DNA from: Synergistales bacterium
Lineage (GTDB): Bacteria; Synergistota; Synergistia; Synergistales; Aminobacteriaceae
Assembly: GCA_025997935.1 (NCBI GenBank)
Contig: BNVG01000019.1
Span: 1 to 22,879 of the forward strand
Direction of reading: 5' to 3'
Length of the DNA stretch: 22,879 nucleotides
Shown: positions 6,929 to 14,800 of the stretch, piece by piece
How the letters are laid out: every line of letters starts with the position of its first letter
Position numbering within the stretch: position 1 is the first letter of the stretch
The notes under the pieces: model-generated
The model's database searches: none
What the model was told of the DNA's origin: nothing
The model's input: the letters and a program-made list of their open reading frames with translations, nothing else
Made by a program: the position numbers and the translations under genes

Positions 6929-7869
6929 AACAATGCCCTCGCTGCCAAACCAAAAGCCGCCTCGAAGCCATCCGAGCCGTTCATCCCGGACTGACTCCCC
7001 CACAGTTTTCCTACGTCCAGATCAGCCACCGGCATGGATGTAGTGGACTCCAAAAGCTCGCCGAGGCGCGATTTTTTTCCAAGGATACCGCCCAGGATGA
7101 TATTTTCCACGGCCAATCCCTTGTACTGATTTCCGGAAAATATGACTGTATTTTGCACATCGCGCAGAATGGGCATCAATCCATCATCGGAGTCACGCAC
7201 ATCGGGAGACGTCAGATCGACGGCTGACGAACGAAAGAGAATGCCGTTATCCTTATAGCCCAGTATTATCTGCGTGCTCTCGGGCTCCACAAAGACCACA
7301 AAATAGCCGCCTTCCTGGCCTTGCGCTCCGACAACCGCCCTGAAAAAGGCCACGTTCATAGGCTCTACCGCGGAAAGATTCAACCCGACAGCCGAAGCCG
7401 CCCTCATCATGTCGGCCATGACGGAGTATTTGCATGTAGCGACAAGCACAACGGTCTTTTCTCCGCCGTCAAAATTACTGGGGACATCGACCTCTACAAC
7501 ATCGGCGGCGGCCTCCTGGTACGCGTACGGAAAATACTTGTCGAACTCTAACTCAAGAGCGGCCTTAACGTCCTCAATCGGCATCTTGGGATAATCCACC
7601 AAACGCAAAATGACGTCTCTTGAAGGCATCCCCATTGTGACAGGGCAACGAAACGCGCCGCCAAGAACGGACTTCATGCTCTTCAAAGCTGAGATGACGC
7701 CCTCCCAATCGGCCACCACATCCTTAACAACAACGCCGTGACTCAGCGGCGTCTTTTCTTTTCTGACGACCTGAAGAGAGCCCTTGTCGCCGGACAGCTC
7801 TATATAGCGCAACGAATCCCCGTGAAGCGCCAGGCCGGCAAAATTACCTTTTTTAGAACTCTTTGCCAT
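6925..7869 (-). CDS. pilM: Type IV pilus actin-like protein PilM
   Basis: A 314-residue cytoplasmic protein of the FtsA/PilM actin-like fold. Seen: an N-terminal phosphate-1-like strand (FAGLALHGDSLRYIEL), VTMGMPSRDVILRLVDYPKM, a helix typical of PilM (ALELEFDKYFPYAYQEAAAD), the second-domain strand VGLNLSAVEPMNVAFFRAV and a late adenosine-like motif VENIILGGILGKKSRLGELL. Family length is about 340-370, so this is slightly short, but it reads through without interruption. PilM binds ATP and the N terminus of PilN in the cytoplasm. It is the first gene of the operon, preceded by an AAGGGGG site and, 80 bases upstream, a strong promoter. Confidence 0.88.
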   Translation of the reverse strand: MAKSSKKGNFAGLALHGDSLRYIELSGDKGSLQVVRKEKTPLSHGVVVKDVVADWEGVISALKSMKSVLGGAFRCPVTMGMPSRDVILRLVDYPKMPIEDVKAALELEFDKYFPYAYQEAAADVVEVDVPSNFDGGEKTVVLVATCKYSVMADMMRAASAVGLNLSAVEPMNVAFFRAVVGAQGQEGGYFVVFVEPESTQIILGYKDNGILFRSSAVDLTSPDVRDSDDGLMPILRDVQNTVIFSGNQYKGLAVENIILGGILGKKSRLGELLESTTSMPVADLDVGKLWGSQSGMNGSDGFEAAFGLAARALL

Positions 7870-7951
7870 GTAAGGGATACCCCCTTAAAAATGATGAAAC
7901 TCATACCAAACTCATATCATATACGCTGAATTTCGAACGCGAATGCGAACC

Positions 7952-7980
7952 ATTATGAAGTTATTTGAAGGTTTAGTCAA
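7952..7980 (-). promoter_or_regulatory. Sigma-70 promoter of the pilMNOPQ operon
   Basis: On the minus strand TTGACT (7975-7980) and CATAAT (7952-7957) are separated by exactly 17 bases, each differing from consensus at one position. Transcription would start near 7945, leaving a leader of about 75 bases before pilM. The region 7981-8096 upstream is very AT-rich with A and T runs that could act as an UP-type element; I see no other structure in it. Confidence 0.8.
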
Positions 7981-8096
7981 GCAAAGTATTTAATATTTCA
8001 ATTTTTTTCAATTTCTCTCAACTTTCGCCCTGATATTTTTACCCCAAGATTTTCGATCATTTAATTGACGTTTGTAATATTTTATGCAAAAAATAC

Positions 8097-8125
8097 AAAA
8101 AAGAGAGGACAAGCCTCTCTTTTTT
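8097..8125. terminator. Terminator after the hydrogenase operon (sequence symmetric on both strands)
   Basis: Six A, GAGAGG, a 5-base loop, CCTCTC, six T. The stem is perfect and the flanking A and T runs give a U-tract on either strand. It lies nine bases beyond the hydL stop on the minus strand, where it would end the hydrogenase transcript; no plus-strand gene ends here. Confidence 0.85.
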
Positions 8126-8134
8126 GAAAATTGT

Positions 8135-9568
8135 TTATTCTTTGAACGTGGAGGATATACGTCTCCCTGAGCTGTCGATAAGCTCGACTTCGAGCGGCAT
8201 CTTTCCTACCGCGTGAGTGGAGCAGGAAAGGCACGGGTCGTAACAGCGGATGACGTGTTCCATGCGGTTCAGCGCGCCCTCGCTCACGGTTTTGCCGTCC
8301 GTGATGTACTGCTTGGCCACCTGCTCGACGCCCTTGTTTATCGCCCAGTTGTTGTGCCCCGTGGCCACTATCATATTGCACTTTACGATAGAACCCTGCT
8401 CGTCCACCTGATAATGATGAATGAGCGTGCCTCGCGGCGCTTCCACAACGCCTATGCCCTCAGCGCGCAGGGTGTCTGACGTAACTCGTAGGTCGTTGCC
8501 CAAAATATCCGGGTCGAGCAACAGCGCGCCGATTCGTTCGGCAGAGTAAAGAGCCTCGATAAGGCGCGCGTAGTGATAATAAAGCGTCTGATGCACCACG
8601 CGTCCGTCGCCGTGAGAGCGGAAGACCTCTAATTCTTTCTGAGCCAAGGGCGTAGATATTTTGTCGCACACATTGACGCGCCCCAAAGGCCCGACGCGAT
8701 AGCTCCCCTCCGGGAAGCCGATGTCGCGGTAGAACGGAAACTTGAGATAGCTCCAGTCCACGACGGTTTCGCCTATCTTTTTGTAATAATCATCACAGGC
8801 GAACTCCTCGATAATGCTACCTCTCGGACTTACGAGGCGCAGGTCTCCGTCGTAAAGCTCCAAATCCCCGTCCTTAACAAGGCCCAGATATGACGTAGAC
8901 ATGGTCGCGAAGACGCGGGCCAAGTGCTCGTTGCGGTTCAGATAGTCCTTGATAAGCTCCATAGCCTTTTGGATACCGGCTATCACGTCGGGAAGCTCTT
9001 TTAGATACATGTCGCGCTCGTTTTTCTTGAGAGAGCGATTGACGCCTCCGGGTATGCTGTGCCAAGGGTGAATTTTCTTGTCCCCGAGCGTCTTGATTAT
9101 CTCCTGTCCGAATTTACGAATAGATATTCCAAGAAGCGCAAGGTCGGGGTGAGAGTCGATGACGCCTACGATATTGCGCGTAGCGGGAGGCGCGTCAAAC
9201 CCAAACAAGAGGTCGGGGCTTGAAAGATGGAAGAACGACAGCGCGTGAGACTGCACAAACTGCGCCATGTGCATCAACTCCCGCAGTTTATGAGCGGAGG
9301 GCGTTAGTTTCGCCCCTATGATAGCGTCGCAGGCCTTTGCGGCGGCCAAGTGATGGCTGACAGGGCAAATTCCGCATGTGCGCGGAGTGATTACGGGCAT
9401 TTCCCTGAAGTCGCGTCCCTTAGAAAAAACCTCAAAACCCCTGAACTGCGTGACGTGCATTCTGGCGCTGTCTACGCTACCGTCATCCTTGAGCTGAACC
9501 GTTATTTTCCCATGCCCCTCGACGCGCGTGACGGGGTTGACGACAATGGTGTTTGGCGTATTAGTCAT
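8135..9568 (-). CDS. hydL: NiFe hydrogenase large (catalytic) subunit, HydL/HoxH type
   Basis: A 477-residue group-3-type NiFe hydrogenase large subunit that carries the Ni-Fe(CN)2CO site. The four metal-ligating cysteines are present: L1 motif RTCGICPVSHH (Cys65, Cys68) and L2 motif DPCLSCSTHA (Cys446, Cys449). After His452 there are 25 further residues, matching the C-terminal peptide that a maturation protease removes after nickel insertion; no such protease or hyp gene is in the window. The N-terminal NPVTRVEGHGKI motif is typical. It overlaps hydS by eight bases and is the last gene of the operon. By sequence alone a plain NAD-reducing HoxH is the alternative; the HydB and HydA architectures upstream favour the bifurcating HydABCSL type. 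Confidence 0.93.
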   Translation of the reverse strand: MTNTPNTIVVNPVTRVEGHGKITVQLKDDGSVDSARMHVTQFRGFEVFSKGRDFREMPVITPRTCGICPVSHHLAAAKACDAIIGAKLTPSAHKLRELMHMAQFVQSHALSFFHLSSPDLLFGFDAPPATRNIVGVIDSHPDLALLGISIRKFGQEIIKTLGDKKIHPWHSIPGGVNRSLKKNERDMYLKELPDVIAGIQKAMELIKDYLNRNEHLARVFATMSTSYLGLVKDGDLELYDGDLRLVSPRGSIIEEFACDDYYKKIGETVVDWSYLKFPFYRDIGFPEGSYRVGPLGRVNVCDKISTPLAQKELEVFRSHGDGRVVHQTLYYHYARLIEALYSAERIGALLLDPDILGNDLRVTSDTLRAEGIGVVEAPRGTLIHHYQVDEQGSIVKCNMIVATGHNNWAINKGVEQVAKQYITDGKTVSEGALNRMEHVIRCYDPCLSCSTHAVGKMPLEVELIDSSGRRISSTFKE

Positions 9569-10100
9569 ATCTCATCATAGAAGCCGGAACTTTCGGGCTT
9601 CTTCCTCCTAATATTTCGTTAAATACATATGCTATAGTGTCCGCGTCCGGAGGGCAGCCCGGCACGTAAACGTCAACCTTGACAGCCCTGTCCACAGGGA
9701 TGGCGTGAGGCAGGAGAGACGGAATATCCACGTGAGGCAGGACGCCCGTCGGGTTGACCGTCGATATCGTGTCGGTGTAAGCCTCTTTTATGACGTCCTC
9801 AGCCTTCATGAAGTTTCTCATGCAGTTTATTCCACCGTTCACCGCGCAATCGCCCCAGGCTATCAGAATTTTGCATTTAGAACGCAGGGTTTTGGCGATG
9901 TGCAGTTCCTCTTCGTTGCCGAGTCCGCCCTCGATTATCCCTACCGTCACCTCCGGGATAATTTTTATGTCGCTTATCGGCGAGGACGTCAGTTCCACCT
10001 TATTGAAGAGATCAACCAACCGCTCGTCCATGTCCAAAAACGACATATGACAACCGGCGCAGGCCTCCAACCACACTGAAGCCACTTTTGGTTTAGCCAT
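9561..10100 (-). CDS. hydS: NiFe hydrogenase small subunit with the proximal [4Fe-4S] cluster
   Basis: A 179-residue soluble small subunit. The four ligands of the proximal cluster are visible: Cys14 and Cys17 (EACAGCHMSF), Cys85 (WGDCAVNGG) and Cys149 (VPGCPPDAD). It lacks a Tat signal and the medial and distal cluster domains of membrane-bound uptake enzymes, matching HoxY/HydS-type cytoplasmic small subunits. It would pass electrons between the NiFe site in HydL and the iron-sulfur chain of HydA. The ribosome site GGAGGTG is embedded in the last codons of hydA, three bases upstream of the start, so translation is probably coupled. Confidence 0.93.
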   Translation of the reverse strand: MAKPKVASVWLEACAGCHMSFLDMDERLVDLFNKVELTSSPISDIKIIPEVTVGIIEGGLGNEEELHIAKTLRSKCKILIAWGDCAVNGGINCMRNFMKAEDVIKEAYTDTISTVNPTGVLPHVDIPSLLPHAIPVDRAVKVDVYVPGCPPDADTIAYVFNEILGGRSPKVPASMMRYD

Positions 10101-10103
10101 TTT

Positions 10104-12023
10104 CTACACCTCCACCGATTTTGCCTGGTCAGGGGATAACTTTGAAGTGAACATGTTCTCGCAAGGCGCGGTCGAGGGAGCGCTCATCTTGACCCCCATC
10201 TTGTCGCAGAGATTCTGCATAACCTCGCCGAAGCCCTTGAGCCCGGGGATAGGAGAGAGTATCTTGGCCACCTGCAGGCGCTCACCCTCGAGCGTACAGA
10301 GGTGCCCGCTCCGCTCGAACCAAGCCGGGGCCGGCAGGATAACATCGGCCATATTCGTCATGGGCGGCAGCAAGAACGGCGTCTGCACCACCGTGAAACC
10401 GGCGCGTGACATGGCGTCCAGCACCAACGAGCTCTCCTTTACAAGCCCTGAGGAATAGACGTAGAGAAAATCCTGCTCCTCGGTGTCTATCCACGGCTCG
10501 TCGGCCAAGACGGTATTGAGCGCGCCAAGCGCGTTGCAGTGGCCGAGCATCGGGACTATGGCAAGCCCGTCCTCGAAAAACGCCTTGTGCCTTACGGCGA
10601 AGTTCAGGGCCTGCGTGACGGACGTCGCGTTGCGTAGCAAGGGCTTTCCAAGAATGATAATAGGCTTGACCGCGTCTTTTATAATCTCGGTCACTTTAGG
10701 GTCGGAAAGGTCTTTGACTTCTATGTCCGTTATGCCCGCAAAAGGCGACTTGCCGCTTCCGACATATATCAGCTTCGCCCCTTTGTGCAGGACGGCGACG
10801 CGGATAAAGCTCGCGGCTATCGGCATACTGTATTGCGGGTCGGCGTCCATAACGACTATAACGTCCGATGACAGGATATTGTGAGCCGCCGTAAACGGAC
10901 GCACGCCCTGGGCTGTGAACGGCTTGATCCCGCGATAAAAGCCGCGCAGGACGCGAGAGCTGTAGCTGTCGGTCTTTATTTTGCCTATGGCCTCTTTGAA
11001 ACTGGCGAAGACGGCCAACTCCTCGTCCGTGGCTATGGATGATATGAGAGCCCCCATTTTGCCCGATACGGCGCTCTCTTTTAGCTTGTTTCCGACCAGC
11101 TCGAGAGCCTCTTCCCAGTTGCTTTCCTTGAATTTGGAACCAACGCGTATCATAGGGCGAGTGACTCTCGGCTGTTCGGTGGATTTCGGAAGGCCGAATC
11201 GCCCCCGGGCACAGAGCTGACCGCCGTCCGGGCCGTCCACGTTCGTACCCTCTACCCTGACTATGCTACCGGTGCGGACATAAGCCCTGATAGAACATCC
11301 GGCCGTGCATATCGGGCATATGGTATCGACCACGGCGTCGCAGTTTTTGCGGCGTCCGCGATAGGCCAACTCGCGCAGTGTAATGGTTCCCGTAGGGCAG
11401 ACCTGAGCGCAAGCGCCGCAATGCACGCAAGTATCGGAATCTCCGATGGTTCTGCCAAAGTCCGCCTCCACCGTCGTTATCCAGCCGCGCCTCTTGAGGC
11501 CGAGAGTACAGGCTCCGACTTTCTCTGAGCATGTGCGTACGCAACGCTGACACAGCACACAGCGGTTGTGATCCGCCTGAAGGTGTTCGTCCGTCGTGTC
11601 GTTCTCAAACTGTGAGTAGAGATACGGATAACGGACGCTGTCCATGCCGTGGTTTATGGCCAAAGTTTGAAGCTCGCAGTCGCCGCTCTGAGAGCAGAAC
11701 ATGCAAAAGTGGTTACGCCCCGCGAACAAAAGCTCAAGCACCTGGCGGCGGTAATCCACGAGCTTTTCCGTGGCGGTGCTTATACGCAGACCCTGCTCCG
11801 CCGGCGACGTGCAGGCCGTGAGCATACGCCCGCTGGGCTTGCCGTCAGCGCCGTGAGGCTCTACGACGCACATGCGGCAGGCTCCCACGCTTGTAAGCCC
11901 CTTCATCCAGCAGAGGGTGGGGATTGAATCTATACCGTTTTTCTTGGCGACCTCAAGGATAGTGTCCCCTTTTTGCCCGGAGCACTCCTTGTTGTCTATA
12001 TACATGGTTATCTTATCTGACAA
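10104..12023 (-). CDS. hydA: Hydrogenase iron-sulfur subunit HydA (NuoG/formate-dehydrogenase-like, no H-cluster)
   Basis: A 639-residue electron-wiring subunit. In order: a plant-type [2Fe-2S] domain (Cys38, Cys49, Cys52, Cys71); a His-Cys3 [4Fe-4S] motif (His105, Cys107, Cys110, Cys116); a two-cluster ferredoxin (Cys155/158/161/165 and Cys199/202/205/209); a fourth [4Fe-4S] site of the molybdopterin-oxidoreductase type (Cys236, Cys239, Cys243, Cys271); and about 360 residues of degenerate molybdopterin-oxidoreductase fold, as in NuoG. There is no FeFe H-cluster motif, so despite the symbol it is not the catalytic subunit. The histidine is one residue from the first cysteine (NHFCMFC), unlike the usual Hx3C. 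The start is a TTG at 12023 behind a GGGGGCG site, 12 bases after hydB. Alternative name: NuoG-like diaphorase subunit. Confidence 0.9.
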   Translation of the reverse strand: MSDKITMYIDNKECSGQKGDTILEVAKKNGIDSIPTLCWMKGLTSVGACRMCVVEPHGADGKPSGRMLTACTSPAEQGLRISTATEKLVDYRRQVLELLFAGRNHFCMFCSQSGDCELQTLAINHGMDSVRYPYLYSQFENDTTDEHLQADHNRCVLCQRCVRTCSEKVGACTLGLKRRGWITTVEADFGRTIGDSDTCVHCGACAQVCPTGTITLRELAYRGRRKNCDAVVDTICPICTAGCSIRAYVRTGSIVRVEGTNVDGPDGGQLCARGRFGLPKSTEQPRVTRPMIRVGSKFKESNWEEALELVGNKLKESAVSGKMGALISSIATDEELAVFASFKEAIGKIKTDSYSSRVLRGFYRGIKPFTAQGVRPFTAAHNILSSDVIVVMDADPQYSMPIAASFIRVAVLHKGAKLIYVGSGKSPFAGITDIEVKDLSDPKVTEIIKDAVKPIIILGKPLLRNATSVTQALNFAVRHKAFFEDGLAIVPMLGHCNALGALNTVLADEPWIDTEEQDFLYVYSSGLVKESSLVLDAMSRAGFTVVQTPFLLPPMTNMADVILPAPAWFERSGHLCTLEGERLQVAKILSPIPGLKGFGEVMQNLCDKMGVKMSAPSTAPCENMFTSKLSPDQAKSVEV

Positions 12024-12035
12024 GGTTTTCGCCCC

Positions 12036-13832
12036 CTATCCCTTGGAAATGGACTTGAACGGACACTTCGTGAAACAGGCGCCGCATTTTACGCACTTAT
12101 CGGAATCGATTTTGTATCCCTCTTCGCGGTTTCCCGAGACGCACTTCACGGGGCAGTTCTTGGCGCAGAGTCCGCATTTTTTGCAGGTGTCCTGTATGAC
12201 GGAGTAGGAAATCAGAGCCTGACAGCTTCCCGCGGGGCAACGGTGTTCTTTGATGTGCGCCTCGTACTCGTCCCGGAAATAGCGAAGCGTCGTTAAAACC
12301 GGGTTCGGCGCGGTCTGTCCGAGGCCGCAGAGCGACATATTCTTGACCATGACCCCAAGCTCTTCCAAGAGGTCTATATCCTTCATGTCGCCGTCGCCCG
12401 CGCAGATTTTTTCGAGCAAAAGCAACATCTGCTTCGTGCCCTCGCGGCACGGCGTGCATTTTCCGCATGACTCGCGCTGAGTGAACTCAAGGAAGAAGCG
12501 CGCTATATCCACCATGCAATTGTCCTCGTCCATGACGACAAGGCCGCCCGAACCCATAATAGCGCCGAGCTCTGGGAGCGACTCATAGGTTATGGGCGTG
12601 TCGAGGTGGTCTTTTGTCAGGCAGCCGCCGCTCGGGCCGCCTATCTGAACCGCTTTGAACTCCTTATCGTTCAGAATACCGCCGCCGATGTCGTAAATTA
12701 TCTCACGTAGCGGGATACCCATAGGGACTTCGACAAGCCCCGTGTGCTTAACCTTGCCCGTCAGCGCGAAAACCTTCGTCCCTTTGGATTTATCCGTACC
12801 CATAGAGGCGTACCAATCGCCGCCTTTATAGAGAATCTGAGGGACGTTTGCCCAGGTCTCTACGTTGTTGATGTTGCTTGGTTTAGCCCAAAGCCCCGAC
12901 ACAGCCGGGAACGGCGGGCGCGGGCGCGGCATTCCGCGCTCTCCCTCAATAGAGGCCATGAGAGCGGTTTCCTCGCCGCAGACAAAAGCTCCCGCGCCTT
13001 CTTTGACGTGGAGCGTGAAATTGAAGTTTGAACCAAAGATTCGCTCACCCAAAAGCCCGTATTCCTCGGCCTGCTCTATAGCCTGTTTCAGGCGGGCTAT
13101 CGCCAAGGGATATTCGGCGCGGCAATAGATATAGCCCTCGTCCGCTCCCATAGCGTAAGCTCCGATAGCCATACCCTCTATGACCGCGTGAGGGTCGCCC
13201 TCCAAGACAGACCTATCCATAAACGCGCCGGGATCTCCCTCGTCCGCGTTGCATATAACGTATTTTTTAGGGCCCGGAGACGCCGCGCAGAAGCCCCACT
13301 TCGTGCCCGTGGGGAAGCCGCCGCCGCCCCTGCCCCTCAGTCCCGACTTCTTGACTTCATTTACGACCTGTTCGGGCGTCATTTCGCCGAGCGCCTTGGC
13401 AAGCCCCTCGTAACCGTCACGGGCTATGTACTCTTCTATATTGGATGGATTGATATACCCGCAATTTTGGAGCGTGACGCGATGCTGGCGTCCATAGAAC
13501 GGAATGTCTTTGTAGCTTTTGATGGGCTTGTCTCCGTGCTCTTTGTCTTTATACATAAGAGATTCTACGGGATTGCCCTTTAGAAGATGCTCGTCTACAA
13601 TTTTAAGCGCGTCATCAGGCGTAACCCTGCAATAAAACACGCCCTCTGGATAAACGACAACTATAGGCCCCATCTCGCACATGCCGTGACATCCCGTAGG
13701 GACGACCAGCACTTCATCGGCGAGTTTTTGACGCTCTAACCCTTCCTTTATCTTTTCGACGACCGTTACGCCTTCACTCGACGCGCAACCGGTTCCGTTG
13801 CAGATAAGGACATGAGAACGATAATTCGGCAT
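12036..13832 (-). CDS. hydB: NADH-binding flavoprotein subunit HydB (NuoF-like, with extra FeS domains)
   Basis: A 598-residue flavoprotein with the layout of bifurcating HydB/HndC: an N-terminal thioredoxin-like [2Fe-2S] domain (Cys11, Cys16, Cys48, Cys52), the FMN/NADH domain (GLRGRGGGGFPTGTKWGF at about 164-181, CNADEGDPGAF at 194-204, EGAGAFVCGEETAL), an SLBB region, a NuoF-type [4Fe-4S] site (ESCGKCTPCREGT; Cys456/459/462 plus Cys502) and a C-terminal two-cluster ferredoxin (Cys550/553/556/560 and Cys580/583/586/590). Plain NuoF/HoxF lacks the C-terminal ferredoxin, which is typical of the bifurcating enzymes and is thought to exchange electrons with ferredoxin. It lies 64 bases after hydC, with a small GC-rich hairpin in the gap. 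Confidence 0.93.
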   Translation of the reverse strand: MPNYRSHVLICNGTGCASSEGVTVVEKIKEGLERQKLADEVLVVPTGCHGMCEMGPIVVVYPEGVFYCRVTPDDALKIVDEHLLKGNPVESLMYKDKEHGDKPIKSYKDIPFYGRQHRVTLQNCGYINPSNIEEYIARDGYEGLAKALGEMTPEQVVNEVKKSGLRGRGGGGFPTGTKWGFCAASPGPKKYVICNADEGDPGAFMDRSVLEGDPHAVIEGMAIGAYAMGADEGYIYCRAEYPLAIARLKQAIEQAEEYGLLGERIFGSNFNFTLHVKEGAGAFVCGEETALMASIEGERGMPRPRPPFPAVSGLWAKPSNINNVETWANVPQILYKGGDWYASMGTDKSKGTKVFALTGKVKHTGLVEVPMGIPLREIIYDIGGGILNDKEFKAVQIGGPSGGCLTKDHLDTPITYESLPELGAIMGSGGLVVMDEDNCMVDIARFFLEFTQRESCGKCTPCREGTKQMLLLLEKICAGDGDMKDIDLLEELGVMVKNMSLCGLGQTAPNPVLTTLRYFRDEYEAHIKEHRCPAGSCQALISYSVIQDTCKKCGLCAKNCPVKCVSGNREEGYKIDSDKCVKCGACFTKCPFKSISKG

Positions 13833-13862
13833 TCACTGACCCCCTTTTTCCTTACACAACAG

Positions 13863-13878
13863 GCGGCGAGATCGCCGC
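13863..13878 (-). other. Short GC-rich hairpin between hydC and hydB
   Basis: The transcript can form a 6-bp all-GC stem (GCGGCG with CGCCGC) with a four-base loop in the 64-base gap. It is too short and lacks a U-tract to be a terminator; a processing or stability site is possible but unproven. Confidence 0.4.
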
Positions 13879-13896
13879 TATCTATATAGTGGGCGG

Positions 13897-14391
13897 TTAA
13901 ACATACTGGGCTAAGACGCCGCTCACGCCGTCCGGCGCGACGCGCCCGAAGGTTTTGCCATCCACGACCATGACGGGCGCAAGCCCGCAAGCCCCAAGAC
14001 AAGCCACCGGCTCCAAAGAAAAGCGCAAATCCTCGGTCGTGCCGTTCTCTGGGCAGCCGGTCTGTTCTTTGACGGCCTCCATGACCTTCAGACTGCCGCG
14101 CACATGGCAAGCCGTCCCACGGCAAACGCGTATGATGTAACGCCCTCTCGGCGTCAGGTGAAACTGCGCGTAGAACGTAGCGACGCTGTATATTTCAGAC
14201 ATTGGGATCTTCAACTCATCGGACACGATCTTGACAGCCGGCTCCGCGACGTAACCCATAACTTCCTGCAGTCCTTGAAGAATAGGGATAAGGCCTCCCT
14301 TTTTGCCTCTCCAGGGAGCGATTATCTCCAGAATTTTTTTCTTCGTTTCTTCTTTCATTCCCTTTTTTGTTTCCTTGCCAGACGAACTCAT
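13897..14391 (-). CDS. hydC: NuoE-like [2Fe-2S] subunit HydC
   Basis: A 164-residue thioredoxin-like ferredoxin subunit. The N-terminal helical bundle (LIPILQGLQEVMGYV, then EIYSVATFYAQFHL) and the C-terminal [2Fe-2S] motif CRGTACH ... CLGACG (Cys90, Cys95, Cys131, Cys135) are typical of NuoE/HoxE/HydC. It would sit next to HydB and serve in NADH oxidation. The ATG at 14391 is supported by an AGGAGG site six bases upstream; the Met at residue 12 is an alternative. It is the first gene of the hydrogenase operon. Confidence 0.93.
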   Translation of the reverse strand: MSSSGKETKKGMKEETKKKILEIIAPWRGKKGGLIPILQGLQEVMGYVAEPAVKIVSDELKIPMSEIYSVATFYAQFHLTPRGRYIIRVCRGTACHVRGSLKVMEAVKEQTGCPENGTTEDLRFSLEPVACLGACGLAPVMVVDGKTFGRVAPDGVSGVLAQYV

Positions 14392-14481
14392 GACACCCCT
14401 CCTAACAGTTCTCGAAGCTCACTTCTAATAGAGACGTTATGCACAGCGTTCCGCGCTAAATAAACACATATATGGTTTGTC

Positions 14482-14509
14482 AGTATAACATATCCCTTGA
14501 AAGAGAAAA
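14482..14509 (-). promoter_or_regulatory. Possible promoter of the hydrogenase operon
   Basis: On the minus strand a good -10, TATACT (14482-14487), lies about 90 bases before hydC. The only candidate -35 is weak (TTTTCT at 14504-14509, 16-base spacing), so this may need an activator or be used by a different sigma factor. No other -10 in the gap is better. Confidence 0.35.
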
Positions 14510-14725
14510 TTTTGTTTTGGCTATAGGGTTTACTCATGCGACACACCATTAAAGACCTCCCCCTGTCACTTCGTGACATCCCCCTCCGAGAGGGAGACGA
14601 GAAGTGCGGTTATTACGCAAGCTCCTCGCCCCCCTCTTGGAGGGGGGATGTCGCCGACAGGCGACTGGGGGGAGTTCTTGAAGGCGTTGCTGAACTAACC
14701 TGATAGTCATAAAATTTTGTTTTGG
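14506..14725 (+). repeat. 15-bp direct repeat flanking the inverted-repeat element
   Basis: AAAATTTTGTTTTGG occurs exactly at 14506-14520 and again at 14711-14725. The two copies stand at nearly equal distances (31 and 32 bases) from the ends of the GC-rich inverted-repeat element. They could mark a larger insertion or a local duplication; low complexity makes chance a possible, though not the best, explanation. Confidence 0.6.
14552..14678. repeat. MITE-like GC-rich intergenic inverted-repeat element
   Basis: A stretch of about 127 bases with imperfect terminal inverted repeats: the left end reads GACCTCCCCCTGTCACTTCG and onward to TCCGAGAGGGA, and the reverse complement of the right end reads GAACTCCCCCCAGTCGCCTG and onward to TCCAAGAGGGG. 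Each arm holds a nested small palindrome (GTCAC-TTC-GTGAC; GTCGCC-TGTC-GGCGAC). The C- and G-runs contrast sharply with the AT-rich flanks. It has no coding capacity and resembles the non-autonomous CTCCCTC-type repeats found between genes in gut anaerobes. Confidence 0.75.
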
Positions 14726-14753
14726 GTTTTGGGTTATAGCGCCGCAATATGTT

Positions 14754-14788
14754 AAGGGACTGAGTCAACAAAAGACTCAGTCCCTTTT
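14754..14788. terminator. Strong hairpin downstream of the alcohol dehydrogenase gene
   Basis: AAGGGACTGAGTC and GACTCAGTCCCTT pair perfectly over 13 bp around a 7-base loop, 12 bases beyond the dehydrogenase stop. On the minus strand only two T follow the stem, on the plus strand four, so termination by the U-tract is weak in the useful direction; the position still makes it the likely 3' end of the dehydrogenase transcript. Confidence 0.65.
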
Positions 14789-14800
14789 GGCTTACGGACT

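Noticed and set aside
7981..8096. Small RNA or gene in the AT-rich stretch upstream of pilM
   Set aside because: Only A and T runs; no frame of useful length, promoter pair or hairpin until the hydrogenase terminator.
10104..12023. HydA as a FeFe hydrogenase catalytic subunit
   Set aside because: The H-cluster cysteine motifs are absent; after the fourth [4Fe-4S] site the protein follows the molybdopterin-oxidoreductase fold, and the catalytic site is clearly in HydL.
10104..14391. Respiratory complex I (nuoEFG) reading of the hydrogenase genes
   Set aside because: The three genes are followed directly by NiFe small and large subunits, HydB has the extra ferredoxin domain, and no membrane subunit (nuoA, H, J-N) is present.
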